A stretch of DNA of 15,735 nt from JBOGWY01 sp050694015. GTDB taxonomy: Bacteria > Actinomycetota > CADDZG01 > WHSQ01. The stretch's first letter is position 1, and each line of letters begins with the position of its first letter. Positions 6,723 to 12,727 of the stretch are shown piece by piece. Under the pieces are notes generated by a model that saw nothing but the letters and a program-made list of their open reading frames with translations, had not been told where the DNA came from and did no database searches. Both the position numbers and the translations under genes were made by a program. The stretch covers positions 1 to 15,735 of the forward strand of contig JBOGWY010000085.1 in NCBI GenBank assembly GCA_050694015.1, written 5' to 3'.

Positions 6723-7184
6723 ATGGCACTGGAAGTCCCCCCTCCCGAGGCGCTGCCCGACGTCGTCCAGGCGACGAGTCCGGCCGTCAGCCGCGCGGTG
6801 TCGCTCGGTCTGCTCCTGGTGAGCGTGTCGTTCGCGGTCGTGGGGCAGCTGACGCTCAAGTCGGCCATGGATTCGGTCGGACGTATCGGTCGCGCAGATC
6901 TCGGTTCGCTGGGACAGACGGTCCTGCGCGCGGCCAAGGAGCCGAAACTGTGGATCGGCCTGTTCCTGTTCGGCATCTCCGCGGTGTTCTGGCTCGTGGT
7001 GCTGTCGCGCGTCCGGCTCTCGGTTGCGTACCCGCTCGTGGGGATCTCCTACATCATCATCGTGGCGCTCGCGCGGTTCATGCTGCACGAGCACGTTCCC
7101 GTTCTGCGCTGGGTCGGCGTGGTGATCATCGCGCTCGGCATCGTAGTGATCGGGTTGTCGTTCCGAAGTAACCCCGGCGTTTGA
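6723..7184 (+). CDS. Four-helix EamA-family protein resembling ArnE/ArnF lipid-linked sugar flippase subunits
   Basis: This 153-residue protein has four predicted membrane helices, near residues 26-48, 78-99, 102-126 and 131-150. The start is the ATG after the TACACT element; the upstream open frame overlaps the previous gene and is unlikely to be translated. Helix one carries VVGQLTLKSA (Q42, K46), where drug-exporting small multidrug proteins have a glutamate. The later stretches KLWIGLFLF, FWLVVLSRVRLSVAYPL, MLHEHVPVLRWVGV and ALGIVVIG closely follow what I recall of E. coli ArnE, which with ArnF moves undecaprenyl-phosphate-aminoarabinose across the inner membrane. Here the cargo is more likely an undecaprenyl-phosphate-linked sugar used on the outside of the membrane. 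Only one subunit is present, so a homodimer or a distant partner is needed. The stop overlaps the next gene as TTGA. Confidence 0.8.
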   Translation: MALEVPPPEALPDVVQATSPAVSRAVSLGLLLVSVSFAVVGQLTLKSAMDSVGRIGRADLGSLGQTVLRAAKEPKLWIGLFLFGISAVFWLVVLSRVRLSVAYPLVGISYIIIVALARFMLHEHVPVLRWVGVVIIALGIVVIGLSFRSNPGV

Positions 7185-8161
7185 AGGCGCTGATCCTCGC
7201 CGGCGGTTACGGGACCCGGCTGCGTCCGCTCACGTACACACGCCCCAAGCATCTGCTCCCGATCGCGAACCGGCCTCACATCGAACACGTCTTGGAGCTC
7301 CTCCAGCGGCACGCCATCGACGAGGCCGTGTTCCTCACGTCGTACCTGTCGGGTGCCTTCGAGAACACGGTCGCGGCGGCGAAGGCGCGCGGGTTCACGA
7401 TGGATGTGACCCACGAGGAGGAGCCGCTCGGAACCGCGGGTGCGCTTAAGCACGCGCAGGACCATGTCGGCGACGAAACGTTCTTCGTGTTCAACGGGGA
7501 CGTGCTGACCGATGTCGACCTCGACGCACTCGCCGGCTTCCATCGCGATCGGGACGCGGAGGCGACGATCTTCCTGACTCCCGTCGAAGACCCCTCGCGC
7601 TTCGGCGTGGTCCCGACGGACTACGGGGGCCGGGTGCAAGGCTTCATCGAGAAGCCCCCGCCGGGGGAGGCCCCGACGAATCTGATCAACGCAGGGATCT
7701 ACGTGATGGAGCCGACGGTGCTCGACCGCATCCCGAAAGGCGAGGTGTGGTCGTCCGAACACCAACTGTTCCCCGAACTCGTCTCCGACGGCGCCGGTCT
7801 CTACGCGATCGACATCTCCTGCTATTGGCTCGACATCGGCACGCCGGCCAGCCTCCTACGGGCGAACCTCGACGCGCTGTCCGGCGCCTTCAAGACCGAT
7901 GCCGTGCCCACTGCCGGAGCCGAGACGTCCGTGATCGCTCCGAACGCGGACGTGGCCGAAAGTGCGAAGCTCACGTCCGCGGCGGTGGGGGACGGTGCCG
8001 TGATCGGTGAGGGAGCGGCGGTGACGCGTTCTGTCCTTCTGCCGGGGGTCCGCGTGGGGGCCGGAGCCGTGGTGGAAGATTCGGTCCTCGGTGAGAACGC
8101 GCGCGTGAGCGATGGTGCTCGGGCGTCGGGTCTCATCGGCGGGGACGACGAGCAGATCTAG
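7181..8161 (+). CDS. Mannose-1-phosphate guanylyltransferase-like sugar nucleotidyltransferase
   Basis: This 326-residue enzyme should form an NDP-sugar from a sugar 1-phosphate and NTP, most likely GDP-mannose. It starts with TTG at 7181, overlapping the flippase stop as TTGA. The N-terminal pyrophosphorylase domain shows LILAGGYGTRLRPLT followed by RPKHLLPIANRP, then EEEPLGTAGALK, VFNGDVLTDVDL, VQGFIEKPPPG, LINAGIYVMEP and CYWLDIGTPASLLRAN. From about residue 240 comes a left-handed beta-helix tail of short V/I/A-rich hexapeptide-like repeats. These features and the length match actinobacterial ManB-type guanylyltransferases (Mycobacterium ManB as remembered) better than short thymidylyltransferases, which lack the tail. 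With fcl in the same run, a GDP-mannose to GDP-fucose route is coherent. Other nucleotide specificity, such as dTTP with glucose-1-phosphate, cannot be excluded. Confidence 0.83.
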   Translation: MKALILAGGYGTRLRPLTYTRPKHLLPIANRPHIEHVLELLQRHAIDEAVFLTSYLSGAFENTVAAAKARGFTMDVTHEEEPLGTAGALKHAQDHVGDETFFVFNGDVLTDVDLDALAGFHRDRDAEATIFLTPVEDPSRFGVVPTDYGGRVQGFIEKPPPGEAPTNLINAGIYVMEPTVLDRIPKGEVWSSEHQLFPELVSDGAGLYAIDISCYWLDIGTPASLLRANLDALSGAFKTDAVPTAGAETSVIAPNADVAESAKLTSAAVGDGAVIGEGAAVTRSVLLPGVRVGAGAVVEDSVLGENARVSDGARASGLIGGDDEQI

Positions 8162-8171
8162 GAGCGCATAG

Positions 8172-9143
8172 ATGGCCATCATGGTGACGGGGGCCGCGGG
8201 TTTCATCGGCTCGCATCTCGTTGACCGGCTGCTCCACGAGGGCGAAGAGGTCATCGGCGTCGACAACCTCTCGTCGGGCCGCCTGTCGAACCTCAACGAC
8301 GCGCGCAACTCTCAGATCGGCAAGTTCTCGTTCCACCGTGTCGACATCACATCGACCGCTCTCGGTGACCTCATCAAACGAGTGAAGCCCGAGCTGATCT
8401 TCCATCTCGCCGCGCAGGTGGACGTGCGCATCTCAGTCGTCGATCCGATCCACGACGCGATGGTCAACGTCGTCGGCACCTTGAATCTCCTACAAGCCGC
8501 TTCGGAGGCGAAGACGGGGAAGGTCGTGTTCACGTCGTCGGGCGGCTGCATCTACGGCGAGCCGGACGAGTCGCGGCTCCCGGTCACCGAAGATCAGGTC
8601 TACCTGCCCGAATCGATGCCCGAGTCGCCCTACGGGGTGTCGAAGAAGGTCGCGCTCGACTACCTCCGCTACTTCCGAGCCGTGAAGGGGCTCGACTACA
8701 CGGCGCTCGCGCTCTCGAACATCTATGGTCCGCGGCAGGAGCCTGCGTCCCAGGTCGGTCTCGAGGGCCAGGTGGTTGCGATCTTCTGTCGCAAGATGCT
8801 CGGCGGGCGTCCGGCGACGATCTACGGGGACGGGACCCAGACGCGGGACTTCCTGTATGTCGACGACGTCGTCTCGGCGTACCTCGCGGCGCGCGATCAG
8901 GCCAGTGGCGAACTCGTGAACATCGGCAGCGGAACCGAACTCTCCATCAACGACCTGCACTCGCGGCTCGTGACCCTGACTCGTGCTCGGTTCGATCCGG
9001 TTTACGCGGGGGCCCGGCCGGGCGAGCTGCACCGGATAGTCGTCGACGCATCGAAGGCGGGCCGGGTTCTGGGATGGCACCCATCGACATCGCTGGACGA
9101 AGGTCTGAAACAGACCGTGGCCTGGTTCAAAGCCGCCGGCTAG
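8172..9143 (+). CDS. NAD-dependent SDR epimerase, UDP-glucose 4-epimerase-like
   Basis: This 323-residue extended SDR is preceded by a GGAG ribosome site (8161-8164) 7 nt before the ATG. The NAD-binding motif is TGAAGFIGSH (6-15) and the catalytic pair is Y154 and K158 in SPYGVSK. The SSGGCIYGEP segment (122-131) and NIYGPRQEP followed by VVAIFCRKML resemble the GalE-like enzymes of thermophiles and actinobacteria. YGDGTQTRDFLYVDDV is the usual late motif. The family interconverts UDP-glucose/galactose or the N-acetyl or uronic acid forms, and the sequence does not settle the substrate. It is the last gene of the plus-strand run, 10 bp after the guanylyltransferase, and no strong terminator is visible between its stop and 9168. 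Confidence 0.85.
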   Translation: MAIMVTGAAGFIGSHLVDRLLHEGEEVIGVDNLSSGRLSNLNDARNSQIGKFSFHRVDITSTALGDLIKRVKPELIFHLAAQVDVRISVVDPIHDAMVNVVGTLNLLQAASEAKTGKVVFTSSGGCIYGEPDESRLPVTEDQVYLPESMPESPYGVSKKVALDYLRYFRAVKGLDYTALALSNIYGPRQEPASQVGLEGQVVAIFCRKMLGGRPATIYGDGTQTRDFLYVDDVVSAYLAARDQASGELVNIGSGTELSINDLHSRLVTLTRARFDPVYAGARPGELHRIVVDASKAGRVLGWHPSTSLDEGLKQTVAWFKAAG

Positions 9144-9168
9144 ATGCGTTGGTACTAGACGCGCCGCC

Positions 9169-9417
9169 TTACCGCTTGCGTAGGACCGCCCACGCGATGA
9201 CTGCGTAAAGGATCGTGAGAAGGCCGAACACGATCCTGACGATCGTCGAGGATTCGGTGATCGTGATGAAGATCCCGTAGACGGGCAGAAGGAGGATCAC
9301 CCAGCGGAGGAAGGGACGCCGTTCTACGTCCGCTCTCAACCTGTTGATCAACTCCTTTTTGAACGCCACTGACCCCCCCGACGTCTCGTTGAGTAGCCCA
9401 GCGCGGAGCATCTTCAT
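9169..9417 (-). CDS. Small two-helix membrane protein of unknown function
   Basis: The open frame gives 82 residues from an ATG at 9417, or 67 from an in-frame GTG at 9372 (VAFKKELINRLR) that has a run of G just upstream. The shorter form is a more convincing protein: an amphipathic, positively charged start, then two hydrophobic segments (WVILLLPVYGIFITI and IVRIVFGLLTILYAVIAWAVL) and a terminal RKR. Codons are strongly G/C-ending, as in real genes here. It lies tail-to-tail with the epimerase and is not antisense to another gene. I do not recognise the family. Its start is uncertain. Confidence 0.5.
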   Translation of the reverse strand: MKMLRAGLLNETSGGSVAFKKELINRLRADVERRPFLRWVILLLPVYGIFITITESSTIVRIVFGLLTILYAVIAWAVLRKR

Positions 9418-9520
9418 CGACTGCGCAGAAGTATGCGCTTCCGCATCCTGCCTTGCGAGTGCCGCTCGGCTTCTTCGATTGCGTAGTGCGGGGCTTCCCC
9501 TAGTCCTGTTGGGTAGGGGA
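9418..9520. other. Non-coding stretch with two short inverted repeats
   Basis: There is no convincing gene here. Two perfect small inverted repeats are present: GCGCA/TGCGC at 9423-9438, and TCCCCTA/TAGGGGA at 9496-9520 with an 11-nt loop. The second ends exactly one base before the ATG of the 49-residue ORF and could cover its ribosome site if transcribed. The first lies just upstream of the ATG at 9417 on the other strand. Neither has a following T-tract, so terminator function is doubtful. Confidence 0.35.
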
Positions 9521-9670
9521 ATGACTCCTGCGGGCGGTATCGAGGTTCCTCTCCTGGCGCTTCAGCTCGGCGCGAGCATCATCGCCACGTGGGCCGGTAT
9601 CCGCATCGTCGACGACGTGCGGCTGTGGCTCGCGCGGCGCGCCGAGGTGCGCGCCGACGACCGCTCCTAG
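9521..9670 (+). CDS. Weakly supported 49-residue ORF with one hydrophobic segment
   Basis: Starting at the ATG at 9521 the frame reads MTPAGGIEVPLLALQLGAS, a single hydrophobic stretch through ATWAGIRIV, and then a charged tail (RLWLARRAEVRADDRS). Codon choice is G/C-ending. The stop codon TAG (9668-9670) lies inside the CTAG that flanks the insertion sequence. The ribosome site is poor: an AGGGGA run touches the ATG and forms one arm of a hairpin. It may be a small membrane protein or chance; I do not recognise it. Confidence 0.3.
   Translation: MTPAGGIEVPLLALQLGASIIATWAGIRIVDDVRLWLARRAEVRADDRS
9667..9670. repeat. Left CTAG target-site duplication of the insertion sequence
   Basis: CTAG is directly repeated at 11301-11304, immediately outside both terminal inverted repeats. 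Four-base duplications are usual for IS1380-family elements. Because CTAG is a palindrome, it could instead be read as the outer 4 bp of a longer 25-bp inverted repeat. Confidence 0.6.
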
Positions 9671-9691
9671 CTACTGAGAACCACCGGTAAG
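9671..9691 (+). repeat. Left terminal inverted repeat of the IS1380-family element
   Basis: It matches the reverse complement of 11280-11300 at 15 of 21 positions: the outer CTAC is identical and the inner CGGTAAG is identical, with mismatches in the middle. It is the expected binding and cleavage site for the transposase. Confidence 0.7.
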
Positions 9692-9695
9692 GACT

Positions 9696-9714
9696 GACTT
9701 CGCGCGCGGAAGTC
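9696..9714 (+). repeat. Perfect hairpin GACTTC / GAAGTC just inside the IS left end
   Basis: A 6-bp perfect inverted repeat surrounds GCGCGCG, five bases inside the terminal repeat. It could be a subterminal transposase-binding site or an mRNA hairpin in read-through transcripts. No matching copy was seen at the right end. Confidence 0.35.
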
Positions 9715-9724
9715 CAAGAGAAAA

Positions 9725-9782
9725 GCCTCCTGAGCAGGGAAGATGTAGCTGACCAAAGCACACATCCACCCCAACAGGAGGC
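9725..9782 (+). promoter_or_regulatory. Leader hairpin that can sequester the transposase Shine-Dalgarno
   Basis: GCCTCCTG (9725-9732) is the exact reverse complement of CAGGAGGC (9775-9782). The right arm contains AGGAGG (9776-9781), the Shine-Dalgarno of the transposase GTG at 9792. A transcript that includes both arms could hide the ribosome site. One that starts downstream of 9732 could not form the hairpin. No clear promoter was found in the 42-nt loop region. Confidence 0.5.
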
Positions 9783-9791
9783 ATCTCTCAG

Positions 9792-11108
9792 GTGAGCATA
9801 AACCGGTCTGCGCGCGCGTTTTCGGTTTCCACGACAGATCGCAACCTCACCGCCCATGCGGGCGCGGTGCTGATCCGGGCCGCGGCTCACGCGGTGGGGC
9901 TCGGCTCCTCGATCGCAGCCCACCTGCGACTGAAGAAGCGGGCCCGGGGCCTCACCGAAGCACACTCGATCCTTGCCATAGCGGAGGCTGTCGCGCTGGG
10001 TGCCACATGTCTCGATGATCTTGCGATAACGCGTGCCGACCACGCCCAGGAAGCGCTGCGCGGGTTCGCCGTGCCGGCGCCCCAGACCGCGGGAACGTTT
10101 CTTAGGCGGTTCTCCCTGGGTCACGTCCGCCAGCTCGACAAAGCGTTGCGAGCGGTCCATAAACGAGCCTTCCAACTCCTAGGGATTTCGCCTGGCGATC
10201 GGATCACGCTCGACTTCGACTCCACCTACGTGCGCTCCTACTCATCGCGGCGGCAGGGCGCGGACCCGACTTGGACCAAGCGCTACACCTTGCATCCGCT
10301 TCTTTGCTTCGCGTCGCAGTTCGGCATCTGCCTCCACGCGAAACTGAGACGCGGCAAGGCGGCCACGTCAACCGGGATCGCATCGTTTGTTGCCGAATGC
10401 CTGCGCCGCGTCCCCTCGGACGTGCTTGTGCGAGCGCGGTTCGACTCTGGCTTCTATTCCAAGGAGCTGTTCGCCATGCTCGAGCGCATGGGCGTCACCT
10501 ACCTTTGCGGAGCCATGATCACACCCCGTCTGACCAGCGTGATCAGCCGGATCCCGGACTCCTGCTGGACACCATGTGTCGACAAAGAAGAAGGCGAGGT
10601 CGCCGAGTTCGGCTACCACATCGCCAAAGACGATGTCTTTCGCCGCTACATCGTCAAACGCATCCCGGTCAGCATCGGCGAGCAGATGGAGATCGAGAGC
10701 GGCGGCTATCACCACTGGGTGCTGGTGACCAACGACCACATCACCGATGCTGCGACGCTCGAGTCCGAGCACCGTCACAAGGCCCAGGTGGAGTCGGGGA
10801 TGCGCGAGCTCAAGGAGAACTTCGGGCTCGACGTCTTTCGCAAGCACGGTTTCATGGCCAACTGGGCGTGGCTGCTCATAGTGGCCACCGGGCTCAACCT
10901 GACGCGCTGGTCGCAGCTTCTGGGATCACTTGATGAAGACGTAGAAATGCGTGCCAAGAGGCTGCGCTATCGCTACCTCAACATCCCGGGTCTGCTCGTT
11001 CGCACTGGCCGCCGTCTCGTGCTCAGGCTGCAGCGCGACTACCCGCTATTCGATCGGTTCGTTGCCGCGCTCACGCGCCTGCAGTCTCTTCCGCAGCCGG
11101 CCGGCTGA
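9792..11108 (+). CDS. IS1380-family DDE transposase
   Basis: This 438-residue transposase is intact. The start is GTG at 9792, 10 nt after AGGAGG. It carries the RNase H-like DDE core of the family: ITLDFDSTYVRS (D141 or D143), VLVRARFDSGFYSKEL (D218), and a late acidic block EHRHKAQVESGMRELKENFGLD (E335 or E339). The N-terminal HAGAVLIRAAAHAVGL and ITRADHAQEALRGF segments match the usual helical DNA-binding region, and the length is normal for the family. It should cut and rejoin the element at its terminal repeats. It is the only gene in the element, with no sign of frameshifting. Confidence 0.9.
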   Translation: MSINRSARAFSVSTTDRNLTAHAGAVLIRAAAHAVGLGSSIAAHLRLKKRARGLTEAHSILAIAEAVALGATCLDDLAITRADHAQEALRGFAVPAPQTAGTFLRRFSLGHVRQLDKALRAVHKRAFQLLGISPGDRITLDFDSTYVRSYSSRRQGADPTWTKRYTLHPLLCFASQFGICLHAKLRRGKAATSTGIASFVAECLRRVPSDVLVRARFDSGFYSKELFAMLERMGVTYLCGAMITPRLTSVISRIPDSCWTPCVDKEEGEVAEFGYHIAKDDVFRRYIVKRIPVSIGEQMEIESGGYHHWVLVTNDHITDAATLESEHRHKAQVESGMRELKENFGLDVFRKHGFMANWAWLLIVATGLNLTRWSQLLGSLDEDVEMRAKRLRYRYLNIPGLLVRTGRRLVLRLQRDYPLFDRFVAALTRLQSLPQPAG

Positions 11109-11139
11109 CCGCATCAACATCCACTGAACGACAACCCCG

Positions 11140-11177
11140 AGGCCGTCGGGCCTGTTCGACATCGCCGTTTTGGGCGA
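11140..11177 (+). terminator. Two short GC hairpins after the transposase stop
   Basis: AGGCC-GTCG-GGCCT (11140-11153) is a perfect 5-bp stem with a 4-nt loop, 31 nt past the stop codon. TCGCC-GTTTTG-GGCGA (11162-11177) follows it. Neither is followed by a T-run, so they may act as a weak or factor-aided terminator, or simply be structured tail. Confidence 0.25.
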
Positions 11178-11279
11178 CATCACCATCACGCCAGGGAATG
11201 ACGAACGGATTCGCGTCCGCCTCTCCCTTCGCGTGCGGCCGGAAACAACGAACCCCGCTGATCTCGGGTTCCCTCCGGA

Positions 11280-11300
11280 CTTACCGAGGGATTTGGGTAG
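11280..11300 (-). repeat. Right terminal inverted repeat of the IS1380-family element
   Basis: It is the imperfect inverted copy of 9671-9691, with the inner CTTACCG and outer GTAG fully conserved. CTAG follows directly at 11301-11304. Confidence 0.7.
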
Positions 11301-11304
11301 CTAG
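11301..11304. repeat. Right CTAG target-site duplication
   Basis: It pairs with 9667-9670. Removing 9671-11304 would restore a single CTAG followed by the small hairpin sequence TTCGC...GCGAA at 11305-11321. Confidence 0.6.
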
Positions 11305-11365
11305 TTCGCGCTCAGAGCGAAATAGCTACAGGAGGCGCGTTTCGACCGGCATCAAGTCTCACCAC

Positions 11366-11381
11366 GCTCTAGCAGTAGAGC
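11366..11381 (-). terminator. Hairpin GCTCTA / TAGAGC spanning the metalloprotease stop codon
   Basis: A perfect 6-bp inverted repeat with a 4-nt loop covers the last codons and the TAG stop of the minus-strand metalloprotease gene. There is no U-tract beyond it. It may be a transcript-end structure, but the evidence is only the repeat and its position. Confidence 0.3.
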
Positions 11382-12637
11382 TTGTACGGGATGTTCTTGG
11401 GTAGGTCGACCGTGCCGTTGGTCCCTTCCCATTCACCTTTGGGCACCCATCGATATAGATGCGCCATCCCGTAGAGCGCGAGGCTCGAGAGACACTTCAT
11501 CTTCGTTCGTTCGTTCCCCGCTCCGATCGTCTGCCCGTCTCCGTAGATGAACGGCGCCGGGCTGTTCATGAGATCGGGGCCGAGGACGGGGTGCCACGTG
11601 GTCGTGTGGCCGAGCCCGAAGGTGTGACCGAACTCGTGCAGGGTGACGATCTCGAGGTCGTTGATCTCGGGGAAGTCCCACGCCACCTGGCCGGCGCGCG
11701 GTGACGAGCCGAACAGGCTCAACGCGATCACTCGTCCGCTGTAACGCGTCTGGTCGCGGATACCGGCCTGCTCCAGAACGTCGTTGACGAAGTCCTTCGT
11801 CCCGGTGTCTCCGGCGACGCCGCGGAACGCGGGTCCGGCCGCGACGTAGCCGAGGATCACGTCGTAGCCGATCGGATCTACGGGATCGGCACCGTCGAAC
11901 ACCTCGATGTGGAACTTGATCTTCTTGAGGTACGAGAACTGCGGGTAGTCGTCCGCGAACGCCCTCAGCTGCTTGATCCACCCGTTGACTCCGCGAAGCG
12001 TCGCGTCCATGTAGTCGACGACGGTCGGACCGAGCGGGTTGCCGAGGTCGCCGTGCGTCGGCGGAACGAGCAGCACGCGAGCGTCGGTGGTCTCGAGCGA
12101 GCCGCCGAAGATCATCTCGATCGGCTGCGCCATGTGCCGCTCGCAGTTCATGAAGCAAAGCTCGTACTTGCCGAGGTCGTTCTGCTCGGCCGCGAGGTGC
12201 AGCCGGTACTCGCCGGTCGTGACCGCACGATGCACCGCGAGTCGGAATGAGCCGACCTCGCTGGTGAAGGCAGCGCTCGCGGTGACGCTCGGCCCCCCGA
12301 GACGGGTGCCGACATCGATGACGGCGCCGTTGGGATCGAGCATCGTGATGGGATCGGTCGTGCTCGCCTCGGGCTCGATGAGTACCGAGATCGAGTCTCC
12401 CTCCTCCAACTCGAACTTGAAGAAATCGTGGGTGTCGCCGGCGGCCTGGTCGAGCCGTCCCGTATAGGGGCCGTTCGGCTTGATGAGGGTGGCCTCCTCG
12501 AAGGTGTTCCCTGCGTCCTTGCGGGAGCCACCGTCGTTCTGTTGCGCCGCGGCGGGAGCCGGCGGGGCCATCCATAGGGCCGAAGCCAGAGCCGTGGCCA
12601 GCGCCCCCAGCCGGAGTGCCCGTGTCTTCTTTCTCAT
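11369..12637 (-). CDS. Secreted metzincin-type zinc metalloprotease with N-terminal PPC-like domain
   Basis: This 422-residue protein has a signal peptide (RKKTRALRLGALATALASAL, cleavage near APAAAQQ). Residues about 45-150 look like a bacterial pre-peptidase C-terminal (PPC) beta domain: AGDTHDFFKFELEEGDSISV, then ITMLDPNGAVIDVG and TTGEYRLHL. The catalytic part has the full zinc motif HEFGHTFGLGH (H334, E335, H338, G341, H344) and a Met-turn candidate in DLMNS (M357), so it belongs to the metzincin clan (matrixin/archaemetzincin-like). Four cysteines (161, 165, 382, 422), one the last residue, may form disulfides outside the cell. The substrate is unknown. The ATG at 12637 has no visible Shine-Dalgarno. 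The gene stands alone, divergent from the glycosyltransferase at 12728 and next to the insertion sequence, and is not obviously part of glycan synthesis. Confidence 0.85.
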   Translation of the reverse strand: MRKKTRALRLGALATALASALWMAPPAPAAAQQNDGGSRKDAGNTFEEATLIKPNGPYTGRLDQAAGDTHDFFKFELEEGDSISVLIEPEASTTDPITMLDPNGAVIDVGTRLGGPSVTASAAFTSEVGSFRLAVHRAVTTGEYRLHLAAEQNDLGKYELCFMNCERHMAQPIEMIFGGSLETTDARVLLVPPTHGDLGNPLGPTVVDYMDATLRGVNGWIKQLRAFADDYPQFSYLKKIKFHIEVFDGADPVDPIGYDVILGYVAAGPAFRGVAGDTGTKDFVNDVLEQAGIRDQTRYSGRVIALSLFGSSPRAGQVAWDFPEINDLEIVTLHEFGHTFGLGHTTTWHPVLGPDLMNSPAPFIYGDGQTIGAGNERTKMKCLSSLALYGMAHLYRWVPKGEWEGTNGTVDLPKNIPYKLYC

Positions 12638-12727
12638 GGAGGAGTGGTTCGCCCACGGCCCGCGGTTCCCTTCGTCCCAGTTGTGACGTTCGTCGGGCGA
12701 TTGCGCCTGCCGCCGGGTGCCCGTCTA
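12638..12727. promoter_or_regulatory. Divergent 90-bp intergenic region
   Basis: This gap separates the metalloprotease start from the GT4 gene start and must hold promoters for both unless they are transcribed from elsewhere. I found no TANNNT element at leaderless distance and no convincing -10/-35 pair on either strand. A GGAGGA at 12638-12643 touches a GTG (12644) that would extend the glycosyltransferase, but the zero spacing argues against its use. Confidence 0.35.

Larger units (their letters stand above)
9671..11300 (+). mobile_element. IS1380-family insertion sequence, apparently complete (1630 bp)
   Basis: The element is bounded by imperfect terminal inverted repeats at 9671-9691 and 11280-11300 (15 of 21 positions match, including a shared inner CGGTAAG) and by CTAG on both sides. 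It carries one intact transposase gene in plus orientation. Length, single-ORF layout and 4-bp duplication fit the IS1380 family. The transposase frame is uninterrupted and the ends are present, so it may still be mobile. It lies between the end of the epimerase run and the metalloprotease gene and disrupts no recognisable gene. Confidence 0.85.

Noticed and set aside
6723..7184. Small multidrug resistance (EmrE-like) efflux pump
   Set aside because: Size and topology fit, but the helix-one acidic residue is replaced by GQLxxK, and the remaining blocks match ArnE-like proteins better in a sugar-gene context.
9344..9520. Longer form (108 residues) of the small ORF ending at 9670
   Set aside because: The added N-terminal part overlaps the start of the minus-strand membrane-protein gene and is of low quality.
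10271..10933. 220-codon frame inside the transposase gene
   Set aside because: It is a same-strand shadow frame of an intact IS1380-family transposase, with no own ribosome site or domain.
11433..12656. 407-codon minus-strand frame overlapping the metalloprotease gene
   Set aside because: It is arginine-rich and motif-free; the other frame has a signal peptide and the HExxHxxGxxH zinc site.
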